A stretch of DNA of 45,160 nt, taken from NCBI RefSeq assembly GCF_000559085.1, contig NZ_JALN02000004.1:1-45160 (forward strand), given 5' to 3'. The DNA comes from Mycolicibacterium aromaticivorans JS19b1 = JCM 16368 (GTDB lineage Bacteria; Actinomycetota; Actinomycetes; Mycobacteriales; Mycobacteriaceae). Below the pieces are notes generated by a model, which was not told where the DNA came from, did no database searches, and saw only the letters and a list, made by a program, of their open reading frames with translations. The translations under genes were made by a program, and so were the position numbers. Positions 24,972 to 32,743 of the stretch are shown here, piece by piece (the stretch's first letter is position 1; each line of letters begins with the position of its first letter).

Positions 24972-25131
24972 CAGGTTGGCAGCCTACCGCCTATTACACG
25001 GGATTCCGTGCATTATCCCAGGTAATAGCAATGTGCGAGATTCTAGGTGTATACAAAACAAATGTCATACTTGCACACAGTTGTTATACCTGCGTACAGT
25101 CATACTTACCTACCACCGAAAGGTTCCTCCA
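24972..25131. promoter_or_regulatory. Divergent control region with nested dyads and repeated TACYTGC motifs
   Basis: It separates the ATPase operon from a secreted-protein gene. CTATTAC (24991-24997) and GTAATAG (25022-25028) are exact inverses, enclosing CACGG-GATT-CCGTG. Nearer the secreted-protein gene are three related units: CATACTTGCACAC, TATACCTGCGTAC (contains TACCTGCGTAC at 25087-25097) and CATACTTAC. The first set probably controls the operon, the second the secreted protein. Confidence 0.55.
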
Positions 25132-25497
25132 GTGAAGCACTTCCTCACCGCCGTTGTCCTCGCTCCACTGGCCGTCGCCAGCGCCCTCGTGGCCTCGCCG
25201 CCGGCCAGTGCTCACGCGGGTACCAAGGTGGACCTGAACGCGACGTGCAAGTACGAGCATCCAGATAAGCCGGATGCGCACGTCACCAATGGTCAGAACA
25301 TGCTCAACCCGTACGACGCCTATTCGCTGACGTGCATTAACTATGTGCTTTCGGTTCCGTTCGGCCTCACCTTCGAAGACCTCGGACCGATCGACGTTCA
25401 AGGATGGTGTGATCACAAGTACGGTCGCGGCCATCACGCCCAGGCCGACACCAGCACCGGCCTCACCCTCGCCTGGGACCGCTGGTACTGCGTCTGA
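25132..25497 (+). CDS. Secreted Cys-rich protein, paralog 1
   Basis: 121 residues from a GTG at 25132 with GAAAGG eight bases before. Residues 1-29 are a signal peptide (V-K-H-F-L-T-A-V-V-L-A-P ... A-S-A-H-A). The mature part has four cysteines, C-K-Y-E-H-P, Y-S-L-T-C, Q-G-W-C and a final W-Y-C-V, so probably two disulfides. The pattern (P-Y-D-A-Y-S-L-T-C, L-G-P-I-D, W-x-C end) is shared with the gene at 26968, indicating duplication. Such small exported proteins are common in mycobacteria; function unknown. Confidence 0.8.
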   Translation: MKHFLTAVVLAPLAVASALVASPPASAHAGTKVDLNATCKYEHPDKPDAHVTNGQNMLNPYDAYSLTCINYVLSVPFGLTFEDLGPIDVQGWCDHKYGRGHHAQADTSTGLTLAWDRWYCV

Positions 25498-25502
25498 CCG
25501 GT

Positions 25503-25546
25503 CAAGCTAGAACGACCCCGGGATTTCCCGGGGTCGTTCTAGCTTG
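25503..25546. terminator. Bidirectional terminator, 20-bp perfect hairpin
   Basis: CAAGCTAGAACGACCCCGGG and its exact inverse are separated by ATTT, between two convergent genes. The stop codon of the minus-strand gene (25539-25541) is inside the right arm. No U-tract, as often in actinobacteria. Confidence 0.85.
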
Positions 25547-26885
25547 TGCAGGTCTTCAACACATAGACCGGGATGACGGTGACGAGCTTCTTATCGGGAT
25601 CGGGGTTACCGGACGGCGACACGAAAAGGCTGACCGGAGCCGGGTTGTATCCACAGTGAAAGGTGCCCGAAGTGATCTTGCCGGCGTTATCCCGATTGTC
25701 GTTGGGGTTCGTCGACATCATCATGGTGACCACCGTCGGCGTTCGATCTTTATCTTTATCGAGGGAGAGCGGGAGCGGAATGACGGGATCGACAAGGTCA
25801 TGCGGGGCAGACTGCGGCGTCTTATTCACGGCGTTCGATATGTGGGTCTGGCCCGCCACCGGAACGGTTCCCGGTGCCCATTGCGCACCCAGGTCGACAC
25901 CGGAATTTAGCCCGCTTGCATCTTGCAGCCGCAATTTGACCTCTATGTGCAGCTGGTTATGGTCGTCGTCTCCCAGCTTCACGACCACAGGGGTCGTCGG
26001 TGGCGATGACCACGGATCGATGGCGATTTGATGCTGCTCGTCGTTCACGACGTACACAGAGACTTGCTCGGTCACGTTCGGCAACACGGGGGCGGTAGTG
26101 ATTGCCTCATTGGTCCCCGGAGCTGGCGCTGCATCGGAGCGTTGTGGCCACAACACATAAGTAGTAATGCCGCCGACAATCACACCGCCGACGACAATCG
26201 CCGATCCCACACTGGCCAGGGGACGCAGACGAACGCCGCGGCGCGCGGTTTCTCCAGCTTTGTCGCGCAGGGTCTTCTTGCGAGCCAGCTTGCGTAATTC
26301 CTTGGCTAATTTAGGCGCGGTGGAGCTGATTGTCGATTCAGTCTGATCAGGTACCCGGTCTAACAGCCGGAGGAACTTCTGTACCCCTTTACCGGCAAAA
26401 GCAGAGTTGAATCCCACCGGCACCAGATTGACGTCCCGTGTTTTGCCGAGAATCTTCTCTGCCAGCTCTAGGGCACAATCCTGAATCGTGATCGTGTCCT
26501 GGTGATAAGCCACTGCTATTCCGACCCGAGGAGGCACAAAGGTGGGAACGTCATCTTTAAATATTTCGCGATGCTTATAAACAAGTTGGTACGCCGCACA
26601 TGCCGCCAAGTAGAACTCTGACCACGACTTCGTGCGGCGCTGACTGTGCTCTATTGCCTCATCTTGAGCGTCACACATCGCATCGAGGAGGAGGCCGCGA
26701 TTGATGCGGGAGTCAAACTCGCCGGACACCACCAACGCGTGTTGTTGAAGAATTTTCGCCGCTGCTGCGGCCAACGATCCTGCATCTCGGCGAAGGGCAA
26801 CCGGCCCGTCAGTCAGCGCGGCGCTGCCACCCCCGTCATCCACAGGGCAAATCGTACGAGTCGCTGACAATTTCGATTGGCTCAC
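25539..26885 (-). CDS. Single-span membrane protein with Ser/Thr/Pro-rich outer part, unknown
   Basis: Start taken as GTG at 26885 (V-S-Q-S-K-L-S-A-T-R), just after a TAATTT box that would give a nearly leaderless mRNA; the frame is open to 26978 but that would overlap the opposite gene. About 448 residues: a cytosolic N-terminal half (D-A-M-C-D-A-Q-D-E-A-I-E-H-S and P-R-V-G-I-A-V-A-Y-H-Q-D), a basic segment, one membrane span (A-I-V-V-G-G-V-I-V-G-G-I-T-T-Y-V-L) near residue 240, then an outer domain ending in K-T-C-T-S. No family recognised. It lies between two secreted paralogs and shares a divergent promoter region with the second. Confidence 0.65.
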   Translation of the reverse strand: MSQSKLSATRTICPVDDGGGSAALTDGPVALRRDAGSLAAAAAKILQQHALVVSGEFDSRINRGLLLDAMCDAQDEAIEHSQRRTKSWSEFYLAACAAYQLVYKHREIFKDDVPTFVPPRVGIAVAYHQDTITIQDCALELAEKILGKTRDVNLVPVGFNSAFAGKGVQKFLRLLDRVPDQTESTISSTAPKLAKELRKLARKKTLRDKAGETARRGVRLRPLASVGSAIVVGGVIVGGITTYVLWPQRSDAAPAPGTNEAITTAPVLPNVTEQVSVYVVNDEQHQIAIDPWSSPPTTPVVVKLGDDDHNQLHIEVKLRLQDASGLNSGVDLGAQWAPGTVPVAGQTHISNAVNKTPQSAPHDLVDPVIPLPLSLDKDKDRTPTVVTMMMSTNPNDNRDNAGKITSGTFHCGYNPAPVSLFVSPSGNPDPDKKLVTVIPVYVLKTCTS

Positions 26886-26906
26886 CTGCAAAATTAGGCG
26901 AGAAAT

Positions 26907-26937
26907 GTATGCAGGTAATACGCTGTTCTGTGCATAC
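26907..26937. promoter_or_regulatory. Inverted repeat operator GTATGCA-N17-TGCATAC
   Basis: GTATGCA (26907-26913) and TGCATAC (26931-26937) are exact inverses between divergent genes. The 11-mer GTATGCAGGTA at 26907 matches, in ten of eleven bases, the inverse of 25087-25097 upstream of the paralogous secreted protein. Probably one regulator controls both. Confidence 0.55.
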
Positions 26938-26967
26938 GGAAGTTGAACAGTGGACGGGAGCACCTCC

Positions 26968-27327
26968 ATGGTGATCACAGGCGGGCGCTACATAGGGATA
27001 GCGACCCTCAGCGTTGCAGCACTGCTGGGCGCCGCCCCTCTCGCCGTCGCTCACGCTGACGACACCGGCATCCACCAACCTCAGATGGATGCGCTGTGCC
27101 AGGCTCAGTACCCCGGTCGAAACACCCCGTTCAACGACGGGTCCGCCTACGTTGTCGCTCCCGGTGACGCCTACTCCTGGCGATGCCAACAGACATCCCG
27201 ATCTGGCGCCGGAGCGATCTCCAACCTCGGCATCAACCCCGCCGCGTACTGCAGCATGCTGCCGAACCTCGGCCGACCAGTGCCAATAAATCCGGGTAGC
27301 CCCGACGGCTGGGTGTGTCGGACTTAA
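26968..27327 (+). CDS. Secreted Cys-rich protein, paralog 2
   Basis: 119 residues from the ATG at 26968 behind CGGGAG. Residues 1-30 are a signal peptide (ending L-A-V-A-H-A). Mature part: A-L-C-Q-A-Q-Y-P, P-G-D-A-Y-S-W-R-C, L-G-I-N-P-A-A-Y-C and a final G-W-V-C-R-T, so four cysteines at the same relative places as in the gene at 25132. Both are small exported proteins of unknown function, possibly acting at the cell surface. A DNA-binding-like gene follows 46 bases downstream. Confidence 0.8.
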   Translation: MVITGGRYIGIATLSVAALLGAAPLAVAHADDTGIHQPQMDALCQAQYPGRNTPFNDGSAYVVAPGDAYSWRCQQTSRSGAGAISNLGINPAAYCSMLPNLGRPVPINPGSPDGWVCRT

Positions 27328-27373
27328 GTAGAAGACCTCCATCCGCTTCTCACAACAAGGCCAACGAGAAACC

Positions 27374-28060
27374 ATGCCCGACAGACTCTTTCAAGCACGC
27401 GTGGATGCCTACGCCGCCACGCGTTTACGCGCCTACGCCCAGGCCAAACCTAAGAAAATGTCGGAGTCAGAACTCGTCAAGTACGCGCTCGACCTGGTCA
27501 TCGACGAGGCCGATCGACAGCTCGCTGCGCTACAGCAAAAGGTCCTGGCGGATGCCAACCGAACCGCCCAAGCACTCGGGGGGACGGCAGAGCCAACACC
27601 GCTCGACACTGCGGCTCGGCTCGGACCCCAAGTGCCCGCAGGAAGCGAAACCTTCCAAGCCAAGATCAAGGAAGCAAAGGCGTTGCGGTTAAACGCAATC
27701 CGGCGGGCTTACGACGCCTCCGACTCCCAGCTGATTCGCCGCGGATTCGAACTTATCCTCGACGAGATGCATGACACCCAAGCTCAACTGCTCCAACAAC
27801 TTCACGCCGATTACCTCGCTACACAGGCAGCAATACGAGGCACTGCCACCGTTGTTACGACGACCGACCACGACACGGCTGATCACGACACAACTGGTGA
27901 CGACAGGGTCGATCACGACACGGCAGATGATCCTGGTTTGCCGTGGGTCTCTTCCTCTCCAGAGACACCCAATGTGCAACGCGCACACTCTGATGGCGAC
28001 GCGGCGAAGGAAGCCGCTGGATCCGTTGCCGTGGCTTCCCCGGAAGGCCCTCCTCCGTAA
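27374..28060 (+). CDS. Internally duplicated RHH-like protein
   Basis: 228 residues. Residues 6-55 and 94-142 are repeats of one unit: F-Q-A-R-V-D ... R-L-R-A-Y-A ... S-E-S-E-L-V-K-Y-A-L-D-L-V-I-D-E in the first and F-Q-A-K-I-K ... R-L-N-A-I-R ... S-D-S-Q-L-I-R-R-G-F-E-L-I-L-D-E in the second, each closing L-Q-Q. The order strand, helix, helix fits a ribbon-helix-helix, so one chain may act as the usual dimer. The tail is a low-complexity Asp/His/Thr repeat (D-H-D-T-A-D-H-D-T), then Pro/Ser-rich. Possible plasmid regulator or partition accessory; unproven. Confidence 0.65.
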   Translation: MPDRLFQARVDAYAATRLRAYAQAKPKKMSESELVKYALDLVIDEADRQLAALQQKVLADANRTAQALGGTAEPTPLDTAARLGPQVPAGSETFQAKIKEAKALRLNAIRRAYDASDSQLIRRGFELILDEMHDTQAQLLQQLHADYLATQAAIRGTATVVTTTDHDTADHDTTGDDRVDHDTADDPGLPWVSSSPETPNVQRAHSDGDAAKEAAGSVAVASPEGPPP

Positions 28061-28067
28061 TCTCCCT

Positions 28068-28350
28068 GAGGCCGTGTGCATGCCCCGCGACCTTCACCAC
28101 GTCGACAGTCTTGGTGTCGGCATGTACCTGCAGACGTTCATCCTTGGACTGACCGCCCGAGGGCTGGGCACCTGCGTCCAGATGATCATCGCGGGATTTC
28201 CCGACGTCGTGCGCCAAGCCCTCCACATCCCGCCCCAGTACGAGATCCTCCATTGGCTACGCCGTCGAGGACTTTCCCGCCAACAACCTCGACGTCCCCC
28301 GCAAGTCGCTCGACGCCACAACCGTGTTCCTTGACCTGCCGACGATACGG
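28068..28350 (+). pseudogene. Nitroreductase remnant, C-terminal end, frameshifted
   Basis: D-S-L-G-V-G-M-Y-L-Q-T-F-I-L-G-L and R-G-L-G-T-C-V-Q, F-P-D-V-V-R-Q-A-L-H-I-P are the FMN-fold helix and following strand of nitroreductases. Near 28245 the frame changes by one base, after which I-G-Y-A-V-E-D-F-P-A-N-N, then V-P-R-K-S-L, continues the family pattern. The N-terminal two thirds are missing. A decayed gene. Confidence 0.75.
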
Positions 28351-28514
28351 GTGTCCACGAGGGTCGTCGCAGCTGTCGACCACCTCAGCGGCGCTTGGCC
28401 ATCTACGTTCTTAGTCTTCCAAACTGATTACGCGGGTTCACCTCCCAGGGGAGGATCGCCGCCGGACCATGGTCACAAGGGCACGATCTTCGTTCGTACG
28501 CCTACGATCTGTCG

Positions 28515-28889
28515 GTGGCATCCTCGTTTAGCCGCGACGTGTCGGTCAATGTGGTGGCGGGATTGATCGGGTCCGCCATCATTGCAGCTCTGGGTCTTCT
28601 AGGGCACCGGTGGCACCTGATCGTTGAGCGCTGCAATGGCAGCAACGCCGCGGCAGCGTTTGAGCTTTTATGGTTTCTGATTTGGTTCGCGATCGGGTTG
28701 GCCTTGGCGATCGGAGTGATAACCACTCTCACCGCCGGTGAGGCGGGCGACGGCTCCGACGTCCTCTGGTACGGCTCGTGGGGCTTACTGTTTCTCGTAT
28801 ATGGGGGTTGGAATCTCTGGGTCATCTTCACGGACCCGCACGGATCACCATGGATTACCAAGCTATTTCGCGCAATCATGTGGTTCTGA
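28515..28889 (+). CDS. Small membrane protein, three spans
   Basis: 124 residues from a GTG at 28515. Hydrophobic spans near residues 12-30 (V-V-A-G-L-I-G-S-A-I-I-A-A-L-G), 52-75 (W-F-L-I-W-F-A-I-G-L-A-L-A-I-G-V) and 86-104 (W-G-L-L-F-L-V-Y-G-G-W). No motif recognised and no clear ribosome site, so the start is provisional. It ends 45 bases before the second IS3 copy. Confidence 0.55.
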   Translation: MASSFSRDVSVNVVAGLIGSAIIAALGLLGHRWHLIVERCNGSNAAAAFELLWFLIWFAIGLALAIGVITTLTAGEAGDGSDVLWYGSWGLLFLVYGGWNLWVIFTDPHGSPWITKLFRAIMWF

Positions 28890-28960
28890 GATTGACAGGT
28901 TTACCAACCTGGGGTCGTCCGAGGTCTGCAAGCTGAACCGTTCCGAGTTTCATGCCGGCT

Positions 28961-29908
28961 TCATGGTTGAGGTGTCGCCGGCTGGGACCCCTGGGTTTGA
29001 GCGTAGTAGGCGCTCTCGTATTCCTCGGGCGGGACGTAGTCCAGAACGCTGTGCAGTCGGCGGTTGTTGAACCAGTCGACCCACTCCATCGTGGCGTACT
29101 CGACGTCGTCGATGATGCGCAGCGGGCCGGACAGGAAGGGGCTGCCGCGGCCGACGGCTTCGGTCTTGAACAACCCGATCGTGGTCTCGGCCAACGCATT
29201 GTCATAGGCGTCGCCGACGCTGCCAATGGACGCCGCGATCCCCTCCAGCACAAGCGTTTCCGCGAATGCGATCGACGTATATTGCGACCCGGCGTCGCTA
29301 TGATGAATCAGTCCAGCAGTCACTCGGTGATCGGCGTGATCACGCCGCCACAGCGCCATCTTCAACGCTGTTGTCACCATCGCGGTGTCCTTCACGGTGA
29401 CGGCATGCCAGCCCACGATGGCCCGCGAGAAGCAGTCGATCACGAACGCCACGTAGACGAACCCCGACCACGTTCGGCAGTAGGTGAAGTCGGTGACCCA
29501 TTTTCGATTCGGCATCACCGCGGTGAAGTCGCGGTCCAGCAGATCCGGTGCCCGACGAGAGTCCTTGCCGCCGGGGATCGTGGTGCGGTGCTTGCGACCC
29601 CTGACCACCCCGGACAGGCCCTCATCACTCATCAGCCGGTCCACGGTGCACGCCGCCACCTGATGACCCTGGCGGCGCAGATGTGCCGTCATCTTCCGAC
29701 GCCCGTACAAGCCCTCCGGCGTCCCGACAGTGGCACGCAACGCATCAGTCAGCTCGGCGTCAGTGATCGTGCGCGCTGACGGCGCGGCCTTCTTCCAATG
29801 TCGATACGTGCGTCCGGCGACCGCCACACCCTGCTCAGTGAGCACGCGGCAGATCGACTCGACCCGGAACTTTCGTGCACGCATCTGATCGATGAACGAA
29901 CAGATCAA
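28961..29908 (-). CDS. IS3-family transposase OrfB (copy 2)
   Basis: Identical protein to the one at 2975-3922, with all DDE residues present (W-V-T-D-F, H-H-S-D-A-G, A-L-A-E-T-T). Intact, so this copy should be able to move. Start overlaps the orfA stop. Confidence 0.93.
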   Translation of the reverse strand: MICSFIDQMRARKFRVESICRVLTEQGVAVAGRTYRHWKKAAPSARTITDAELTDALRATVGTPEGLYGRRKMTAHLRRQGHQVAACTVDRLMSDEGLSGVVRGRKHRTTIPGGKDSRRAPDLLDRDFTAVMPNRKWVTDFTYCRTWSGFVYVAFVIDCFSRAIVGWHAVTVKDTAMVTTALKMALWRRDHADHRVTAGLIHHSDAGSQYTSIAFAETLVLEGIAASIGSVGDAYDNALAETTIGLFKTEAVGRGSPFLSGPLRIIDDVEYATMEWVDWFNNRRLHSVLDYVPPEEYESAYYAQTQGSQPATPQP

Positions 29909-30216
29909 CGGTGGCGAGGGTCGAGTTCCCTCGCGAAGAAAATCGAAGCCGCCTTCAGAATCTCGTTTGCTTCCTTGAGATCTCGATTCTCACGCTCCAA
30001 CTGCTTGATGCGTTGCTGCTCGGCTGTCGTCACCCCAGGACTCTGCGCAGCGTCGACCTGAGCTTGCAGCACCCACTTGCGCAGTGTCTCCGGACCGACC
30101 CCGACCTTCGGGCCGATCGCCTGAGCCGCGGCGTACACCGACCGATACTCGCCGAGATGATCGAGGACCATCTTCACCGCACGCTCACGCTGCTCGACCG
30201 GGTAATGCTTCGACAT
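29905..30216 (-). CDS. IS3-family transposase OrfA (copy 2)
   Basis: Identical to 3919-4230: HTH plus leucine-zipper-like tail, ATG at 30216 behind GAAGGA. Works with the OrfB at 28961-29908. Confidence 0.92.
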   Translation of the reverse strand: MSKHYPVEQRERAVKMVLDHLGEYRSVYAAAQAIGPKVGVGPETLRKWVLQAQVDAAQSPGVTTAEQQRIKQLERENRDLKEANEILKAASIFFARELDPRHR

Positions 30217-30316
30217 AATCTGCATCCTTCTCAAAGAAGGAAGCGGCATCAAACTCGGAACGGTTCAAGCAGCCCCCATCCAGGGTGCTAATCACCAACG
30301 CGTTTCATGGAACGGC

Positions 30317-30465
30317 TGTCTCATCCGATGATGAGAGGGCGGATGTGAGACATGCGGTGTGAGATAGGAAATGAGACAGCTCGACCAGGGCCTACGCGGC
30401 GGGGAAGTGGCGCCTGGAGGGGTGTCTCATTTCTCTAGATTCGAGATCGCCTGGCCGTCAACGAG
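30317..30465 (-). repeat. Compound site G: TGTCTCA/TGAGACA cluster plus half of a 44-bp site
   Basis: TGTCTCATCCG (30317-30327) faces CGGATGTGAGACA (30340-30352), and GAAATGAGACA (30368-30378) faces TGTCTCATTTC (30423-30433). Read on the minus strand, GATCTCGAATCTAGAGAAAT followed by GAGACA (from about 30450 down to 30423) matches the right half of sites C and E. The PhyH stop TGA (30458-30460) falls at its edge. It bounds the accessory modules beside IS3 copy 2. Confidence 0.5.
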
Positions 30466-31345
30466 CGGCTTCGAGGATTCGCTTGGGGTGCATTCCGTTG
30501 ACCATGCCCATGAAGGGTGGGTGGATGCTGTAGCCGATCATGCGACGGATATTTTCCGAGACTACGCGAACAGTGGCTGGCGGCGTTGACAGTGTGAATG
30601 CCTCCTGAGGACGCAGCCACGGTTGGCAGTACTGAGCGGTGACGGCAAGGCGGCGCTGCGCGGTGGTGTGGTTCGCTCCGCCGCCGTGCCACAGGGTGCC
30701 CAAGAAGAAGACGACCGATCCGGCCGGCATCACCACACTGACGTGCTCATCAGTATCGGCGGGTTTGCGGGCGTCATCCCACTTGTGGCTACCGGGGATG
30801 ACCACGGTCGCACCATTGTCTGCGGTGAAGTCGGTGATCGCCCAGATGGTCGCTGCGCTCAACGCAGCCCTGGGGCGGGGGAGGGGATACATGCCGTCGT
30901 CGTAGTGGAGGAACTGGGAGCTCTCGCCAGGTCCGATTTGGATGGCTTGAAGTTGCGAGAGCAGGTAGTTGGGCATCAACAGGGCGTCGAGCAGCGCCAA
31001 CACACGGGGATGCTCCACCAGGTCGTCACACACGCGGGTCTTGGCCAGCAGACTGTATGCACGCTGGGTGTAGTGGCCCTCGAAGACATTTCGGCCTACC
31101 GGACCCAAAAGCGACGACGTCGCGGCGGCGATGTCGTCACACAACTTGGGCGAGAGACAGCCCTCAACGACGAGATAGCCGTCACGCTCCAAGGTGGCGA
31201 GATCCGACTCGACTACCTGCGCATCGACGTCGTACGCGGCGGCGGTTGACCGATAGGTTCCAGCGACGTCGCCGTACATGTCTTCGACCTTCTCGACGCT
31301 GCCTGGCGAACGTGATGTGTTGTGAGGCAACATATTTTCCTTCAT
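30458..31345 (-). CDS. Phytanoyl-CoA dioxygenase (PhyH) family Fe(II)/2-oxoglutarate oxygenase
   Basis: 295 residues from the ATG at 31345, whose ATGA overlaps the TetR stop. The double-stranded beta-helix iron ligands are H147 and D149 (F-L-H-Y-D-D) and H220 (T-L-W-H-G-G-G), with R231 or R232 (T-T-A-Q-R-R-L-A-V-T) as the likely oxoglutarate-binding Arg. Y-L-V-V-E-G-C-L near residue 58 is a family-typical opening. Such enzymes hydroxylate lipids or secondary metabolites; the substrate here is unknown. It forms a two-gene operon with the TetR regulator, which probably responds to that substrate. Confidence 0.9.
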   Translation of the reverse strand: MKENMLPHNTSRSPGSVEKVEDMYGDVAGTYRSTAAAYDVDAQVVESDLATLERDGYLVVEGCLSPKLCDDIAAATSSLLGPVGRNVFEGHYTQRAYSLLAKTRVCDDLVEHPRVLALLDALLMPNYLLSQLQAIQIGPGESSQFLHYDDGMYPLPRPRAALSAATIWAITDFTADNGATVVIPGSHKWDDARKPADTDEHVSVVMPAGSVVFFLGTLWHGGGANHTTAQRRLAVTAQYCQPWLRPQEAFTLSTPPATVRVVSENIRRMIGYSIHPPFMGMVNGMHPKRILEAAR

Positions 31346-31932
31346 CGCGATGTCAGCCCAACGGCTCCGGATACGAATGCCCACAGTTGTTCAACGACAA
31401 CGTCAGCCGGTGGACGGGGGTCGCGAGTCAGGCACACCGCCACCACGGCGTTGGTTCCCCCGATCGTGGCTGCAGCCAGATACTCGGGGTCGCGGTCTGT
31501 CGGAATCTCTCCATCCCGTTGGGCCTGGGCCATGTTGCGCGCGCCGATCTTGCTCATCTCCTGAAGCCAACGACCGCGCGCGGTCGCTAGTTCACCCTCA
31601 CCCAGGCCCGCCAGCACCACCGCGGCCGCCGGCTCGCGATACAGGAACTCGACCCAATCGGTGATGCGCTGGCGCTCCCGCTGCGCCCACGTCGGCTCGT
31701 CATAGGCGCGCAGCGCGATCGCTTCACAAAACCGCTGATAGAACGCATCGACCACGGCAACTAACAGCCCGGTCCGGGTGCCGAAATACCGGTAGGGCAG
31801 CCCTGCGCTCACTCCGGCTCTGCGGGCAACCGCCGCCACTTCAAAAGACCCGGTCTCGGCCAACTCCGCCGTTGCCGCCTCAATGAGCCGCTCCCGGGCC
31901 TGCGCACCCCGCGCCGTCACAACCGATGTCAC
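31342..31932 (-). CDS. TetR-family regulator of the PhyH gene
   Basis: 196 residues from a GTG at 31932. The HTH is V-A-A-V-A-R-R-A-G-V-S-A-G-L-P-Y-R-Y-F-G-T-R; the rest is the helical ligand domain. The stop overlaps the PhyH start, so both are made together. A 14-bp dyad (31946-31959) lies just upstream as a probable autoregulatory operator. TAGGGT close to the GTG suggests an mRNA with almost no leader. Confidence 0.92.
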   Translation of the reverse strand: MTSVVTARGAQARERLIEAATAELAETGSFEVAAVARRAGVSAGLPYRYFGTRTGLLVAVVDAFYQRFCEAIALRAYDEPTWAQRERQRITDWVEFLYREPAAAVVLAGLGEGELATARGRWLQEMSKIGARNMAQAQRDGEIPTDRDPEYLAAATIGGTNAVVAVCLTRDPRPPADVVVEQLWAFVSGAVGLTSR

Positions 31933-31945
31933 ACCACGAACCCTA

Positions 31946-31959
31946 AGTTGAGTTCAACT
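31946..31959. promoter_or_regulatory. TetR operator candidate AGTTGA-GT-TCAACT
   Basis: Perfect 6-bp arms around two bases, 14 bases before the TetR GTG start and next to its -10 box, in the gap shared with site C and the divergent second TetR gene. Confidence 0.55.
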
Positions 31960-31985
31960 CATTTACAAGCGCCACCGTGCTGTGC

Positions 31986-32030
31986 CGAGACAAGATCTGA
32001 CTGATCTCGAATCTTTTAGAAACGAGACAG
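31986..32030 (+). repeat. 44-bp module-boundary site C
   Basis: CGAGACA (31986-31992), AGATCTGACTGATCTCG, AATCTTTTAGAAA, then CGAGACAG (32023-32030). The CGAGA / TCTCG / CGAGA blocks form two overlapping inverted repeats. It lies between two divergent TetR genes, so it cannot be merely a terminator. Confidence 0.7.
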
Positions 32031-32063
32031 GCCTCGCGTAGCCATGTGTTAATGAAGCATTGT

Positions 32064-32074
32064 TACACTAAGGC
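32064..32074 (+). promoter_or_regulatory. -10 box for leaderless TetR mRNA
   Basis: TACACT at 32064-32069 ends five bases before the GTG at 32075, the spacing for transcription starting at or within a base of the start codon. AATG-AAG-CATT upstream may be an operator. Confidence 0.45.
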
Positions 32075-32701
32075 GTGCCCCGCCCGGTTGATCATGCGAA
32101 GCGCCAGGACCTTGTTGCCGCTGCAAGTGTTGTCCTGGCGCGCACGGGGGTGATTGATACTTCGCTGCGGTCGCTGGCCGCCGAGCTGGGCACCAGTGCT
32201 CGCATGCTGGTGTATTACTTCGGCAGCAAGGAGCAACTGATTCTTGAGGTGCTGAATCGTCAGCAGCGTGCTGCGATTCCGGAGACTGACGAGGTAGAGC
32301 TTCCGGTTTCGCTTGTGGCGCATCGGAATTGGTGCTTCGAGGACTGGCATGCCTGCACGCGGGGCGATCGCAGCGACACCTTACGCATCGTCTTGCAAGT
32401 CTTTGGTGCCGCCTGTGGGCGTGACAGTGCCTACCGGGCCTACACCTGGAGCACGTTGTCGTTGCTGACGCGCAACTCTCAAGCCCGATTGGAAGCGTTG
32501 GGCTTTCCGGCCTACGTCGCGGAAACCCGGTCACGGATCGCGCTGGCAGCCTTTCAGGGCTTCATCATCGAGTACTTCACCGCAGATGACCCTAGTTACG
32601 TCGACGGCAGTTTCGCCCGGTTCGTTGACGAATTCCTGCTAGCGCCATGGACACCCGCCGATCAGCCCGCCCTCCGCGAGGAACTGCCAGCTGGTCACTG
32701 A
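32075..32701 (+). CDS. TetR-family transcriptional regulator
   Basis: 208 residues from a GTG at 32075 with no ribosome site but a well placed -10 box. HTH: L-R-S-L-A-A-E-L-G-T-S-A-R-M-L-V-Y-Y-F-G-S-K-E-Q. The C-terminal domain is all helical. It is convergent with the GT39 membrane gene (43 bases between stops), and flanked by sites C and F as one module. Its target is unknown, possibly itself. Confidence 0.92.
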   Translation: MPRPVDHAKRQDLVAAASVVLARTGVIDTSLRSLAAELGTSARMLVYYFGSKEQLILEVLNRQQRAAIPETDEVELPVSLVAHRNWCFEDWHACTRGDRSDTLRIVLQVFGAACGRDSAYRAYTWSTLSLLTRNSQARLEALGFPAYVAETRSRIALAAFQGFIIEYFTADDPSYVDGSFARFVDEFLLAPWTPADQPALREELPAGH

Positions 32702-32743
32702 CTCGCCTCGCTTCGCGTCTGGCGTCGACGGTCCGCGCCCGCG

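Larger units (their letters stand above)
28934..30267 (-). mobile_element. IS3-family insertion sequence, copy 2
   Basis: Same 1334-bp element as 2948-4281, with the same terminal repeats. The flanks are AGC on both sides (28931-28933, 30268-30270), a 3-bp target duplication showing an independent transposition. It sits beside a cluster of TGTCTCA motifs (site G). Confidence 0.95.

Noticed and set aside
24406..25131. Long plus-strand open frame running into the secreted-protein gene
   Set aside because: It is antisense to the ATPase gene; a GTG at 25132 with a good ribosome site and a signal peptide marks the true start.
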